Source: Pantoea sp. Lij88
GTDB taxonomy: Bacteria > Pseudomonadota > Gammaproteobacteria > Enterobacterales > Enterobacteriaceae
Assembly (NCBI RefSeq): GCF_030062155.1
Contig: NZ_CP118269.1
Coordinates: forward strand, 1,984,001 to 2,048,000
Reading direction: 5' to 3'
DNA length: 64,000 bases
Below are positions 27,643 through 36,886 of this stretch, one piece after another. Positions within the stretch are counted from its first letter, which is position 1; every line of letters begins with the position of its first letter. The position numbers and the translations under genes were made by a program. The notes beneath the pieces are model-generated. The model searched no databases and was not told where the DNA came from. It was given only the letters and a program-made list of their open reading frames with translations.

Positions 27643-28485
27643 ATGCAAAGCATACTTTCTTCCGGGTTTGTTAAGGGAATGGTCAAGGCGACCAGCGACA
27701 TGTGGCTGAAGGGCTGGGACGAGCGTAACGGCGGCAACGTCAGCCTGCGTCTGCTGGAGGAGGAGGTCAGACCCTTTACCGCAGACTTCTGCACAACACC
27801 GCGCTGTATTGAGCTGACGCAACCCGCTCCGGCGCTGGCGAATGACTGGTTTCTGGTGACCGGGTCTGGAAAATTCATGCGAAACGTCCAGCTGGATCCG
27901 GCAGATTGCCTGGCGCTGCTGCAGGTCGATGAAAAAGGGCTTTCTTATAAAATTCACTGGGGTCTGTCGAATGGCGGTTTGCCAACCTCGGAGCTGGCGT
28001 CACACTTTCAGTCTCACGCGGTGCGTAAAGCGGTCAGCAAGGGCGCAGACCGGGTAATTATGCACTGCCACGCCACAAATTTTATGGCCTTAAGCTATGT
28101 AGTGGAGATGGATTCTGCCCGCTTCACCCGCCTGCTGTGGGAAGGCAGCACCGAATGTCTGGTGGTCTTCCCGGATGGCGTAGGGGTTTTACCCTGGATG
28201 GTGCCCGGCACCGATGAAATCGGCACCGCGACCGCCGGTCAGATGCAGTCACACACTCTGGTAATGTGGCCGTTCCACGGCGTCTTCGGCACGGGCCCGA
28301 CGCTTGATGAGACCTTTGGCCTGATAGATACAGCGGAGAAATCGTCCGAAGTCATCGTCAAAGTGCTGTCGATGGGCGGGATTCGTCAGAGCATTACGAC
28401 AGAGCAACTGGTCGCGCTGGGTGAGCGCTTCGGCGTGAAACCATGGCAACCGGCGCTGGATGTGGGGCCGGATAATGCTGCGTAA
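27643..28485 (+). CDS. rhaD: Rhamnulose-1-phosphate aldolase RhaD
   Basis: Zinc class II aldolase of 280 residues (about 275 in E. coli) that cleaves L-rhamnulose 1-phosphate to dihydroxyacetone phosphate and L-lactaldehyde. Zinc ligands are visible: the glutamate in [13 protein letters not shown], the two histidines in [10 protein letters not shown] and the histidine in [20 protein letters not shown] contributes to the phosphate site. The lactaldehyde product needs AldA or a reductase, and the aldA frame in this window is broken. The end overlaps rhaM by 11 bases. Confidence 0.97.
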   Translation: MQSILSSGFVKGMVKATSDMWLKGWDERNGGNVSLRLLEEEVRPFTADFCTTPRCIELTQPAPALANDWFLVTGSGKFMRNVQLDPADCLALLQVDEKGLSYKIHWGLSNGGLPTSELASHFQSHAVRKAVSKGADRVIMHCHATNFMALSYVVEMDSARFTRLLWEGSTECLVVFPDGVGVLPWMVPGTDEIGTATAGQMQSHTLVMWPFHGVFGTGPTLDETFGLIDTAEKSSEVIVKVLSMGGIRQSITTEQLVALGERFGVKPWQPALDVGPDNAA

Positions 28486-28789
28486 AGCTTTTGTGATGCA
28501 GGTGAATGCCGACTGTCATGCGGAGTATGAACGTCGCCACTCACCGATCTGGCCGGAACTGGCCGACACGCTGAAAGCGCACGGCGCACACAATTATGCC
28601 ATCTGGCTGGACGCCGAACGGCATCTGCTATTCGCCAGCGTTGAGATTGAATCTGAGGAGCGCTGGAACGCGGTGGCAAAGACGGAGGTCTGTCAGCGCT
28701 GGTGGGCCTCAATGAAAGATCTGATGCCGTCGAATGCTGATAACAGCCCGATCAGTCAGCCGTTGAAACCGGTGTTCTTTCTGGAATAG
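28475..28789 (+). CDS. rhaM: L-rhamnose mutarotase RhaM
   Basis: Protein of 104 residues, the same length as E. coli RhaM, which interconverts the anomers of L-rhamnose. [29 protein letters not shown] contains the catalytic-region histidine, and [22 protein letters not shown] is nearly identical to E. coli. ATG 28475 aligns with E. coli, while the open frame begins 15 bases earlier. It overlaps rhaD by 11 bases and is the last gene of rhaBADM. Confidence 0.96.
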   Translation: MLRKAFVMQVNADCHAEYERRHSPIWPELADTLKAHGAHNYAIWLDAERHLLFASVEIESEERWNAVAKTEVCQRWWASMKDLMPSNADNSPISQPLKPVFFLE

Positions 28790-28799
28790 AGGAGGGAAA

Positions 28800-28816
28800 G
28801 GGCGGCCTCGCCGCCC
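28800..28816. terminator. Stem-loop terminator after rhaM
   Basis: GGGCGGC (28800-28806) / GCCGCCC (28810-28816) with a 3-base loop, followed by TGATATTTT. It lies between rhaM and a converging TetR gene and could end both. Confidence 0.65.
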
Positions 28817-28823
28817 TGATATT

Positions 28824-29474
28824 TTAACGCTTAGCCTGACACAAGCCGGTCAGCGTCGGCCACATCGCCATCAGCGTATCAATAATGCTCTCGAGGTCGT
28901 CACGCTCCGCGCCTTCACGCGCCCGCACCGACATGCCCTGCAGCATACAACCCAGATAGCGGGACAGCGCCGGAATATTCACTGACGCACTCAGTTCGCC
29001 ACGCTGCTGACGTGCCAGCAGAAAATCTCTTAACACATGCTCCTGTGACTGATGCTGCTGTTGCAGCATGCTGGCAATCTCTTTTGACGCCGCCGACAGG
29101 GCGGTCGAGGTACAGATAAAGAAACAGCCACCGGGAGAGTCGCGTTCGGTAAAACAGGCTGCGGTGGCGCGGAAATAGCCTTCAATCGCGCGATCCACCG
29201 GTAACTGGTCATCACCTAACGCCGCTTCACGCCATGCGCTGAACTTCTCAACATAGCGCTCCATCGCCGCGCGAAACAGCCCCTCTTTATTCACAAACTC
29301 TGCGTAAAGGGTCGGCGCTTTAGCCCCGGTTGCGGCCACCAGATCGGACAGAGACGTGCCCTCGTAACCGTGTGTCCAGAACAGAGTCAGTGCTTTATCG
29401 AGCGCCGCTTCGCGATCGAACACTTTAGGTCGGCCACGGCATTTCTTTACATCGCAATCCTGAACCTGACTCAT
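28824..29474 (-). CDS. TetR/AcrR-family regulator of the BhsA-like genes
   Basis: TetR-family repressor of 216 residues. The N-terminal DNA-binding domain spans about residues 14-65, with the helix-turn-helix in LSDLVAATGAKAPTLYAEF. The remainder is the ligand and dimerisation domain. It is divergent from two tandem BhsA-like genes, echoing the E. coli comR-bhsA (ycfQ-ycfR) pair in which the TetR protein represses the small stress protein. Two cysteines (C7 and C12, as CDVKKC) precede the DNA-binding domain and could sense metal or redox state; that is speculation. A perfect 14-bp palindrome at the divergent promoter is the likely operator. Confidence 0.88.
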   Translation of the reverse strand: MSQVQDCDVKKCRGRPKVFDREAALDKALTLFWTHGYEGTSLSDLVAATGAKAPTLYAEFVNKEGLFRAAMERYVEKFSAWREAALGDDQLPVDRAIEGYFRATAACFTERDSPGGCFFICTSTALSAASKEIASMLQQQHQSQEHVLRDFLLARQQRGELSASVNIPALSRYLGCMLQGMSVRAREGAERDDLESIIDTLMAMWPTLTGLCQAKR

Positions 29475-29674
29475 ACACCCTCACTGACAGTAAAACATCC
29501 CATTAAATTACCGATCATTATAAAAATGTGCAAGGCCCGCTGTGGATCCCGCCAGCAGGGGTTGCCATTTTGTGCGCCAGCGCAATCTTACCGCCCCTAT
29601 GGTTAAGTCAGAAAAGGGGCTGAAGCCCATAATCACGCCACTTCGCGATTAAAATAACGCTCATTAAATAAATA

Positions 29675-29722
29675 TTGACGACAGGCCGCATCGGGGTCTA
29701 TCATTTGTTTAACGGTCGTTAA
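29675..29722 (+). promoter_or_regulatory. Promoter and TetR-type operator of the BhsA-like genes
   Basis: The 308-bp divergent gap carries a good sigma-70 promoter: TTGACG (29675-29680), 18-base spacer, TATCAT (29699-29704). The palindrome TTAACGGTCGTTAA at 29709-29722 covers the expected transcription start, an ideal repressor position. A looser relative, TTACCGATCATTA, lies near 29510 on the TetR side and may allow autoregulation. The rest of the gap shows nothing else. Confidence 0.7.
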
Positions 29723-29782
29723 TTAAATAGCGACAACCCAATTCAGACCAACCGAATTCAATTACCGAATAGAGAGAATATT

Positions 29783-30040
29783 ATGAAAACCATCAAAACC
29801 ACCCTGGCAGCTCTGGCACTGACAACGCTGACTTTTGGCGCTTATGCCGCTGACCTCGTGACCAGCGAACCAACTCATCAGCAGCCAGTTGGCACCATCT
29901 CAGTACAGGGCGGCACCAACCTGACTTCCCTTGAATCACAGCTGAGTGCCAAAGCGGATGAAGCCGGTGCGAAATCGTTCCGCATCACCTCAACCAGCGG
30001 CCAGAACAAACTGCACGGCACGGCTGTGATTTATCAGTAA
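29783..30040 (+). CDS. BhsA/McbA-family (YdgH/DUF1471) secreted stress protein, first copy
   Basis: Small envelope protein of 85 residues. A Sec signal peptide (about 1-22, ending AYA) precedes a DUF1471 domain with VGTISVQGGTNLTSLESQL and AGAKSFRITSTSGQNKLHGTAVIYQ, the family signature. E. coli BhsA is similar in length and affects copper permeability, biofilm and stress resistance. It is the first of two tandem paralogues, 37 bp apart, behind one promoter with a TetR-type operator. Confidence 0.9.
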   Translation: MKTIKTTLAALALTTLTFGAYAADLVTSEPTHQQPVGTISVQGGTNLTSLESQLSAKADEAGAKSFRITSTSGQNKLHGTAVIYQ

Positions 30041-30077
30041 TTTGGTTTTTAACAGATAAAGTGAGAAGGGGTTCGTT

Positions 30078-30335
30078 ATGAAACGTATCAACATGATGGT
30101 GGCGGCGGCTTTACTCAGCGGCCTCTCATTTGCCAGCGTGGCGGCCCAGCAGGTCAGCAGCACACCACTGGATCAGCAGAAAATCGGCGTCATCAGCGCA
30201 ACGGGCAGTACTAATCTGACCTCGCTGGAGCAGCAACTGTCAGAAAAGGCCAGCGATGTCGGGGCAAAGTCTTTCCGCATCACTTCGACCTCTGGCAGCA
30301 ACAACCTGCATGGCACAGCCGTTCTTTATAAGTAA
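30078..30335 (+). CDS. BhsA/McbA-family (YdgH/DUF1471) secreted stress protein, second copy
   Basis: Paralogue of the preceding gene, also 85 residues, with a signal peptide ending near SVAA and the DUF1471 core IGVISATGSTNLTSLEQQL ... GAKSFRITSTSGSNNLHGTAVLYK. It is closer to E. coli BhsA in its STPLDQQKIG stretch than the first copy. The pair arose by tandem duplication, and a strong terminator follows. Location is probably periplasm or outer membrane by family. Confidence 0.92.
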   Translation: MKRINMMVAAALLSGLSFASVAAQQVSSTPLDQQKIGVISATGSTNLTSLEQQLSEKASDVGAKSFRITSTSGSNNLHGTAVLYK

Positions 30336-30358
30336 AAGCACGATAAATAATGATAAAC

Positions 30359-30396
30359 AGGCTTCAGATAAACCCACTTATCTGAAGCCTTTTTTT
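30359..30396 (+). terminator. Strong intrinsic terminator after the BhsA-like pair
   Basis: A 13-bp perfect stem, AGGCTTCAGATAA (30359-30371) with TTATCTGAAGCCT (30378-30390), a 6-base loop and seven Ts. It lies between the BhsA-like genes and the converging sotB. Confidence 0.9.
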
Positions 30397-30413
30397 ATGC
30401 TGACGTCAGCGTG

Positions 30414-31598
30414 TTATCCGTTGCTCCGCAACTGGGGATAACGACGGAAGATGTACACACACCACAGTAACGCCACCAGACCAATCATCCCGCCGACGTT
30501 CCCGACTTCCGCCATGCTCAGATGCAGACTGACCTGATTACCCAGCAGCGCGCCCGCGCCAATACCGATATTGTAGATACCGGACATCAGCGACATCGCC
30601 ACATCCGTGGCATCCGGTGCCAGCGACAGCACCCGTACCTGCATACCCAGTCCAATCATCATCATCGCCATACCCCAGACAACGCACAGCGTTGAAATCG
30701 CGGCAGGCCGGACGGCAGCAAAAATCAGCAGTCCCATGCACAGGGTGATCAGCGCGATGGCGGCAATCAGCAGGCCGGAGGGAAATTTATTGCCGAGGGT
30801 ACTGAACAGCACGCTGCCCACGATACCGGCTGTGCCAAACAGCAGCAGCAGCAGGGTGGTGAAATTGCCACTGGAATGGGCGACGTTCTGCATAAACGGT
30901 TCGATATAGCTGTAAGCGGTGTAATGCGCGGTCACCACCAGCGTCACCAGCAGATACATGCTGACCAGCGCCGGACGGCGGAACAGCATCGGCACACTGC
31001 TCAGCGAGCCGGTATGCTCACTCGGCAGACGCGGCAGGATCCGCACCAGCATAATCATCAGCACCAGCGCCGAAAGGCCAATCGCGCCGAAGGTAGTCCG
31101 CCAGCCAAGATACTGACCGACCACGCGACCAATCGGCACGCCCAGTACCATCGCCAGCGCGGTACCGGTCGCCAGCATGCTCAGCGCCTGCGTTTTCTTA
31201 CCGGCAGGTGCAACGCGAATCGCCAGCGAGGCGGTGATCGACCAGAACACCGCATGAGACAGGGCGATCCCTACGCGCGACACCATCAGCGACCGGAAAT
31301 CCCAGGCGACGGTCGAAAGCCCATGACTGACGATAAAGATCAGGAACAGCACACCCAGCAGCAGTCGCCGCTCTACATTGCGGGTCAGCAGCATCAGCGG
31401 CAGTGAGAGCAGTGCGACCACCCAGGCGTAGATAGTCAGCATGATCCCGACATCCGCCGTCGGCATGGCGAAGTCAGCCGCGATATCGGATAGCAGGCCA
31501 ACCGGCACAAATTCGGTGGTGTTGAATACAAAGGCGGCGATGGCCAGCAATACTACGCGTAGCCAGGCAGTTTTACGTGAAACAGTTGTTGATTGCAT
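30414..31598 (-). CDS. sotB: Sugar efflux transporter SotB (MFS DHA1)
   Basis: Inner-membrane exporter of 394 residues with 12 predicted segments. It is nearly collinear with E. coli SotB/Yde[36 protein letters not shown] at the N terminus, [39 protein letters not shown] and [21 protein letters not shown]. The E. coli protein exports arabinose and IPTG-like sugars. It is a single-gene unit. The 288-bp gap upstream holds only its leader and a 7-bp palindrome ATCGCCC/GGGCGAT at 31744-31764. Confidence 0.94.
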   Translation of the reverse strand: MQSTTVSRKTAWLRVVLLAIAAFVFNTTEFVPVGLLSDIAADFAMPTADVGIMLTIYAWVVALLSLPLMLLTRNVERRLLLGVLFLIFIVSHGLSTVAWDFRSLMVSRVGIALSHAVFWSITASLAIRVAPAGKKTQALSMLATGTALAMVLGVPIGRVVGQYLGWRTTFGAIGLSALVLMIMLVRILPRLPSEHTGSLSSVPMLFRRPALVSMYLLVTLVVTAHYTAYSYIEPFMQNVAHSSGNFTTLLLLLFGTAGIVGSVLFSTLGNKFPSGLLIAAIALITLCMGLLIFAAVRPAAISTLCVVWGMAMMMIGLGMQVRVLSLAPDATDVAMSLMSGIYNIGIGAGALLGNQVSLHLSMAEVGNVGGMIGLVALLWCVYIFRRYPQLRSNG

Positions 31599-31886
31599 GA
31601 GGAGTCAAGTCAGTCAGAAAAGCGAATTTGGATGTGGCAGAAACACCCCGCGAAAGTGACCTGCGTCACAAATTAAACGCTATTGTAGTCAATAAGCCGG
31701 GAAGAGAAACCTTATAAACGGCTTTTATTGCTGAATTTATTTTATCGCCCGGTCCATGGGCGATAGCCTGAGGTTATTGTGTGCGATGACGTGCGGGCAT
31801 TATTCGCTGGAGCGGTTTGTCTTTTGACCGGAAGTCATGGGAGCAGCGCAGTGGGGAGCGTTTCGCCACCGGGCTGCCCGATGGGA

Positions 31887-32147
31887 TTAACGTGATGTCG
31901 GCGTGTGCTTCAGGGCCACACTGAGCTGAGCGGTCTGCGATTCGGCGTTATTGAGCGGACAGCAATTTTCACAGCCGATCGCACCCGCATAATATTTTTT
32001 CGCCTGTAAAATGGCGGCATTCACGTGGTAAAAACTGCCCAGAAACAGTCTGTTATCCATGTCGGGAAGATGAGGGCAACCCGCTGCATGGACCACATGA
32101 TTATTGTTATATCCCGATTGTTTATTCACGTAATAGTAGAGAGCCAC
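31887..32147 (-). CDS. Conserved small Cys/His-rich protein of unknown function
   Basis: Protein of 86 residues from GTG 32147, with AAGGA seven bases upstream. It starts MALYYYVNKQSGYNNNHVVH. The pattern HAAGCPHLP, then LFLGSFYHVNAAILQAKKYY, then GCENCCP looks like a widespread family of uncharacterised small proteins; the histidine and cysteines could bind a metal. There is no signal peptide or membrane segment. No neighbour explains its role; it is flanked by sotB and ynfM on the same strand with their own gaps. Confidence 0.7.
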   Translation of the reverse strand: MALYYYVNKQSGYNNNHVVHAAGCPHLPDMDNRLFLGSFYHVNAAILQAKKYYAGAIGCENCCPLNNAESQTAQLSVALKHTPTSR

Positions 32148-32270
32148 AGGCGTTCCTTGTTGCCGTGTTAAAAGGCAAAGCAGATGAATTATTACAATAA
32201 AAAAGATTATAGCGGGAAACAGGCGTTTTGTTTGTTGTGGATCTGAATGAAACGTTTAGCGTAATGCGCC

Positions 32271-32292
32271 GCCAGGCCCGTTCAGGCCTGGC
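32271..32292 (-). terminator. Stem-loop after ynfM
   Basis: GCCAGGCC (32271-32278) / GGCCTGGC (32285-32292), 8-bp perfect stem with a 6-base loop, 15 bases beyond the ynfM stop. It has no T-run, so termination strength is uncertain. Confidence 0.5.
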
Positions 32293-32306
32293 GAAAGAGG
32301 GGATTA

Positions 32307-33557
32307 TCAGAGTTTTTTGCTGTGCAGACGCCAGGCAACCGCCAGCGCCAGGATCAGCAGGACGCTGATAAACAGCGTAATCCCGCTCCAGCCAAAGTTA
32401 TGCCAGAACAGGCCGCCCAGCGTGCCCGCCACGCTGGAACCCACGTAGTAGCTGAACAGATAGAGTGAAGAGGCCTGTCCGCGCGCCCGGCGAGCACGCG
32501 GACCAATCCAGCCACTGGCGACCGCATGGGCAGCGAAAAAACCGGCTGTGAACAGCATCATCCCCGGCAGGATCAGCCAGAGTGAGTTAAAGGCCGTTGC
32601 CAGCAAACCGAGCAGCATGATGGCCGTTGCGCCCAGCATCACCGGTCCGCGTCCCAGGCGGCTGGTCAGCGCGCCCGCTTTCGGCGAACTCCAGGAGCCG
32701 GTGAGATAGACCACCGACAGCAGCCCGACCACGGCCTGACTGAGATGCCAGGGGGCGTCCAGCAAACGATAGCCAATATAGTTGAACAGAGTGACGAAGG
32801 CGCCCATCAGGAGGAAGCCCTCGGCAAACAGCCACGGCAGACCCGGATCGCGCCAGTGCAGCCGGAAGTTAATCAGCAGATTACGTGGACGCAGCGTGAT
32901 GGGACGGAAATGCCGCGATGCAGGCAGGATCTTCCAGAACATCAGTGCCGAGGCCAGCGAAAAACAGCCGATCACCGCCACGGCGATCCGCCAGGAGAAG
33001 AGGTCGGTCAGCACGCCGCTCAGCAGACGTCCGCTCATCCCGCCTATCGAGTTACCGCTGATATACAAACCCATCGAAAAGGCGACGACCCGCGCATCCA
33101 TCTCCTCGCTGAGATAGGTCATGCCAACCGCTGCAACGCCGCTGAGCGACAGACCCATCAGCCCCCGCATAATCAGGATGCCGTGCCAGCTGGTCATGGT
33201 GGCAGAGATCAGCGTACAGATGGCAGCCAGCATCAGGGCGGTCACCATCACTGATTTTCGTCCGATGGCATCAGAGAGCGGACCGGTGACCAGCAGGCCG
33301 AGCGCCATCAGGCCGGTCGAAATGGAGAGCGACAGGCTGCTGGTCGCCGGAGACACGCCAAACTGCTGAGACAGCACCGGCAGAATCGGCTGCACACAAT
33401 AGAGCAGGGCAAAGGTCGCCAGTCCGGCGGAGAAAAGGGCCAGCGTCACGCGCATAAATTTGGGCGTTCCCCGGCGGATATAACCTGAAGCAGCAGGGGA
33501 CTCTGGCGCGGCAGGCACCGCTTTCTCGTCCACTGTTGCCTGTATTGAGCGACTCAC
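32307..33557 (-). CDS. ynfM: MFS transporter YnfM
   Basis: Inner-membrane transporter of 416 residues (417 in E. coli YnfM), with 12 predicted segments after a hydrophilic N-terminal tail of about 30 residues. FIRRGTPKFMRVTLALFSAGLATFALLYCVQP-like start, GPLSDAIGRKSVMVTALML and GLYISGNSIGGMSGRLLSGV match YnfM. The substrate is not established. It is divergent from its LysR neighbour ynfL, as in E. coli, which probably regulates it. The synteny ynfM-ynfL-mlc-ynfK is the E. coli arrangement. Confidence 0.94.
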   Translation of the reverse strand: MSRSIQATVDEKAVPAAPESPAASGYIRRGTPKFMRVTLALFSAGLATFALLYCVQPILPVLSQQFGVSPATSSLSLSISTGLMALGLLVTGPLSDAIGRKSVMVTALMLAAICTLISATMTSWHGILIMRGLMGLSLSGVAAVGMTYLSEEMDARVVAFSMGLYISGNSIGGMSGRLLSGVLTDLFSWRIAVAVIGCFSLASALMFWKILPASRHFRPITLRPRNLLINFRLHWRDPGLPWLFAEGFLLMGAFVTLFNYIGYRLLDAPWHLSQAVVGLLSVVYLTGSWSSPKAGALTSRLGRGPVMLGATAIMLLGLLATAFNSLWLILPGMMLFTAGFFAAHAVASGWIGPRARRARGQASSLYLFSYYVGSSVAGTLGGLFWHNFGWSGITLFISVLLILALAVAWRLHSKKL

Positions 33558-33613
33558 ACATCGTCCTTTATGTCAGAAAACCTGTCGTCAGCTTAGGAAA
33601 GTGGCATTATGAT

Positions 33614-33643
33614 GTCTAATATATTAATAATCTCAAATAAGAC
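33614..33643. promoter_or_regulatory. Imperfect inverted repeat between ynfM and ynfL
   Basis: GTCTAATAT (33614-33622) and AAATAAGAC (33635-33643) pair at seven of nine positions across a 12-base AT-rich spacer in a 95-bp divergent gap. It is a candidate YnfL operator by position only. Confidence 0.35.
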
Positions 33644-33652
33644 GTTTAACAT

Positions 33653-34546
33653 ATGAATATCGAGCTGCGTCATTTGCGCTACTTCGTTGCGGTGGCGGAA
33701 GAGTTACATTTCGGGCGGGCAGCCCAGCGGTTGAACATCTCTCAGCCCCCGCTCAGCCAGCAGATCATTCAGCTGGAAGCGGAAACCGGCGCAAGGCTGT
33801 TTAACCGTACCAACCGCAGCGTGCAGCTCACCGCCGCCGGACATCAGTTGCTGAGCGATGCCCGTGCGATCCTGTTGCAGGTTGAGCAGGCGGCCGATCG
33901 CGCTGCCCGGTTGCATCGTGGCGAAGAGGGAGAGCTGCGGATCGGCTTTACCTCGTCGGCTCCGTTTACTGCCGTGGTCTCTGACGCGCTGTTTCGCTTT
34001 CGTCAGCGCTGGCCGCAGGTACATATACAGATGCAGGAGATCAACACCCGCCAGCAGCTGGCACCGTTGCACGATGGACGGCTCGATCTCGGCGTGATGC
34101 GCAACACGCCGCTGCCCGCCGATCTGCGTCATCAGTTGCTGCTGAGCGAGCCGCTCTACGCCGTGGTGCATAAGGCGCATCCGCTGGCAGACGCCGAAAA
34201 AATCTCTGTCACTGCCCTGGCGGCTGAACCCTTTGTCTTCTTCGATCCTCAGGGCGGAACGGCGCTTTACAGCGATATTCTGGCGCTGCTGCACCGCTAC
34301 CACATTAAGCCCTATATCACTCAGGAAGTGGGTGAAGCGATGACGATACTGGGGCTGGTGGCAACCGGTCTGGGCGTTTCTATTCTGCCTGCTTCCTTTC
34401 GTCGGGCGCGGCTGGCCGATCTGGTCTGGCTGCCGTTAATGGAAGACGATGCCATTTCTGAGCTGTGGCTGGTCTGGTCAGCCGGACGCGAGATGAATGC
34501 GCAGATGGAGAACATGATGGCGTTGCTGCGGGAGAATCGACCGTGA
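33653..34546 (+). CDS. ynfL: LysR-family regulator YnfL
   Basis: LysR regulator of 297 residues. MNIELRHLRYFVAVAEELHFGRAAQRLNISQPPLSQQI is the DNA-binding domain. The effector domain includes IGFTSSAPFTAVVSDALFRFR and a C-terminal VATGLGVSILPASFR. It is orthologous to E. coli YnfL by sequence and by its divergent position to ynfM. The effector is unknown. Confidence 0.93.
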   Translation: MNIELRHLRYFVAVAEELHFGRAAQRLNISQPPLSQQIIQLEAETGARLFNRTNRSVQLTAAGHQLLSDARAILLQVEQAADRAARLHRGEEGELRIGFTSSAPFTAVVSDALFRFRQRWPQVHIQMQEINTRQQLAPLHDGRLDLGVMRNTPLPADLRHQLLLSEPLYAVVHKAHPLADAEKISVTALAAEPFVFFDPQGGTALYSDILALLHRYHIKPYITQEVGEAMTILGLVATGLGVSILPASFRRARLADLVWLPLMEDDAISELWLVWSAGREMNAQMENMMALLRENRP

Positions 34547-34676
34547 AGCGCGCAGTTCACCGCATCAATCTGTGCGATAAATCACATTTCTAATCAAATA
34601 TTTGACGCTGTCGCCTGATCTGCCTCACCATGGCGCATGTTTATTTAGAAGCGCGAAAATAACCGGGAGCAGGGTT

Positions 34677-35894
34677 GTGAATCCGGACAGTCAACCTGGC
34701 CACATTGACCAGATCAAGCAGACCAATGCAGGTGTCGTATATCGATTAATTGACCGCCACGGTCCCATTTCGCGTATCGAACTTTCCCGTCGTGCCCAGC
34801 TCGCCCCGGCCAGTATTACCAAAATCGTGCGTGAAATGCTGGACGCACATCTGGTGCAGGAGACCGAGTATCAGGATCCCGGCAGTCGTGGCCGTCCGGC
34901 CATTGGTCTGATACTCGACACCGACGCCTGGCACTACCTGGCGATCCGCCTGCATCGTGGCGCCATGACTTTTACCCTTCGGGATCTCAGCAGCCGCGCG
35001 CTGGTGGAAGACAGCCTGCCCCTCCCTGATGAATCGGCACAGCCGTTACTCACCGCGCTGATCGAACAGGTTAATGCCTTCTTTATCCGTCATCAAAAGA
35101 AGCTGGAACGCCTCACGGCTATCGCGATTACGCTGCCAGGGCTGATTAACGCCGCCTCTGGCGTGGTACATCGTCTGCCGGGTTATGAAGTGCGTGATAT
35201 GCCGCTGGGCGATACGCTGGCGGCGCGAACCGGTTTGCCGGTGTTTGTGCAGCACGACATCTCTGCCTGGACGCTGGCGGAGTCGCTGTTTGGTGCCTCA
35301 CGGGGCGCGCAGGATGTGATTCAGATTGTGATTGATGAAACCGTGGGCGCTGGCGTCATCAGTGGCGGTCAGCTGCTGCATAAAAGTGGCAGGGCGCTGG
35401 TGGAAATCGGCCATACCCAGATCGACCCTTATGGTCAGCAATGCTACTGCGGGAATCATGGCTGTCTGGAAACGGTGGCCAGTACCGGTAGCCTGCTGGC
35501 ACTGGCGGCGCAGCGTCTGCCTGCCCAGCCCGACAGTCTGCTCAACAATCAGCCGCTGACGCTGGAGTCGCTGTGCGCCGCCGCACAGTCGGGCGACCGT
35601 CTGGCGCGCGACACCATCGCCAGCGTCGGTCATCATGTTGGACGGATTCTGGCGATGATGGTCAACATCTTCAATCCACAACATATTCTTATCGGTTCCC
35701 CTCTGAATGCCGCCGCTGATGTGCTTTTTCCGGCGGTGAGCAACACCATTCTGCAGCAGTCATTGCCTGCCTACAGCGCCAGCATCCAGCTGGCACCCAC
35801 TGAATTTAGTGAGCCGGGCACGCTGGGCGGTGCCGCACTGATCAAAGACGCGCTCTATAACGGACACCTGTTAGTGAAGCTGTTGCAAGGTTAA
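34677..35894 (+). CDS. mlc: Global sugar regulator Mlc (ROK family)
   Basis: ROK-family repressor of 405 residues (406 in E. coli Mlc/DgsA) that controls ptsG, manXYZ and other sugar genes and is sequestered by dephosphorylated PtsG. The N-terminal winged helix contains GHIDQIKQTNAG and LSRRAQLAPASITKIVREML. The zinc site is H246 in IGHTQID and C256, C258 and C263 in CYCGNHGC, all one lower than in E. coli. The C-terminal amphipathic segment that binds PtsG, ending LVKLLQG, is present. GTG 34677 with nearby GGGAG is used because it aligns with E. coli; the frame is open to 34602. Confidence 0.96.
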   Translation: MNPDSQPGHIDQIKQTNAGVVYRLIDRHGPISRIELSRRAQLAPASITKIVREMLDAHLVQETEYQDPGSRGRPAIGLILDTDAWHYLAIRLHRGAMTFTLRDLSSRALVEDSLPLPDESAQPLLTALIEQVNAFFIRHQKKLERLTAIAITLPGLINAASGVVHRLPGYEVRDMPLGDTLAARTGLPVFVQHDISAWTLAESLFGASRGAQDVIQIVIDETVGAGVISGGQLLHKSGRALVEIGHTQIDPYGQQCYCGNHGCLETVASTGSLLALAAQRLPAQPDSLLNNQPLTLESLCAAAQSGDRLARDTIASVGHHVGRILAMMVNIFNPQHILIGSPLNAAADVLFPAVSNTILQQSLPAYSASIQLAPTEFSEPGTLGGAALIKDALYNGHLLVKLLQG

Positions 35895-36007
35895 GCAGAC
35901 CTGAACTTGCGCTAACGCAATCCGTTATCATTTTCCATTCCTTAAAATGCCGATTCGCAGCAAGGTTAATCACCGATTAACCGCAACGGTTTGAGAGGAG
36001 AAGTTGA

Positions 36008-36706
36008 GTGAACAGACTATTCGTTACCGGCACCGATACCGCAGTGGGTAAAACGGTTGTGTCACGCGCCCTGTTACAAAGTTTTATCCAGACCGGACTG
36101 CGTGCCGTCGGCTACAAGCCCGTCGCGCGCTGTGCGGTCAAAACCGCTGATGGCCTGCGTAACAAAGATGCACAGGTTCTGCAAAGCGCTTCCTCCATTG
36201 ACTTGCCCTATGAGGCGATCAATCCGCTGGTCTTTCAGGAAGAGGAGATCTGCACCCATCCGGAGCAGCACATCGATTATGGCTTGCTGACCCATGGCTT
36301 AACCAGCCTGACGCAGCAGGCCGACCGCGTGATAGTGGAGGGCACCGGCGGCTGGCGCAGCCTGATGAACGACGGCCGTCCGCTCTCCTGCTGGGTCGTT
36401 GAGCAGCAACTGCCGGTGGTGCTGGTAGTTGGCATCCAGTCGGGTTGTATCAGTCACGCTCTGCTGACGGCTGAAGCGATAGCGCTGGATGGCCTGCCGC
36501 TGATTGGCTGGGTCGCCAATCGCATCAATCCGGGGCTGGCGCAGTACAGCGACATTATTGAAATTCTGCGCGAGAAAATCGCCGCGCCGCTGCTGGGCGA
36601 ACTGCCTTATCTGCCGCGTGCAGAACAGCGCGATCTGACGCCTTACATTGATATTTCCCTGCTCGAACCGGACGCTATGCACGCTGTGAGTGCAAAGATC
36701 GCCTGA
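36008..36706 (+). CDS. ynfK: Dethiobiotin synthase paralogue BioD2 (YnfK)
   Basis: P-loop enzyme of 232 residues in the dethiobiotin synthase family, which closes the ureido ring of dethiobiotin from DAPA, CO2 and ATP. The Walker A motif is GTDTAVGKT at residues 8-16. GYKPVA and the downstream EGTGGWRSLMNDGR (BioD-type VEGxGG motif) are present. By position after mlc it is the E. coli ynfK orthologue, a second BioD beside the bio operon copy. It lacks any biotin neighbour. GAGAGGAGAA precedes the start. Confidence 0.9.
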   Translation: MNRLFVTGTDTAVGKTVVSRALLQSFIQTGLRAVGYKPVARCAVKTADGLRNKDAQVLQSASSIDLPYEAINPLVFQEEEICTHPEQHIDYGLLTHGLTSLTQQADRVIVEGTGGWRSLMNDGRPLSCWVVEQQLPVVLVVGIQSGCISHALLTAEAIALDGLPLIGWVANRINPGLAQYSDIIEILREKIAAPLLGELPYLPRAEQRDLTPYIDISLLEPDAMHAVSAKIA

Positions 36707-36886
36707 TTATGAAACAAAATAAGTCATCTGAGTCGGTGGTGAGTCTAAAGTTTCAGGCTCACCGCTGGCTGTCTGCAAAAAATTCTCATTAAAATTGAAT
36801 GACCTGGTCCGTACTTTGCGAATTTGCGACGTCATGGCGCAGAAAATGCATTAACTCCGCTTATCACACAGAGCCGGAGTTCCACC

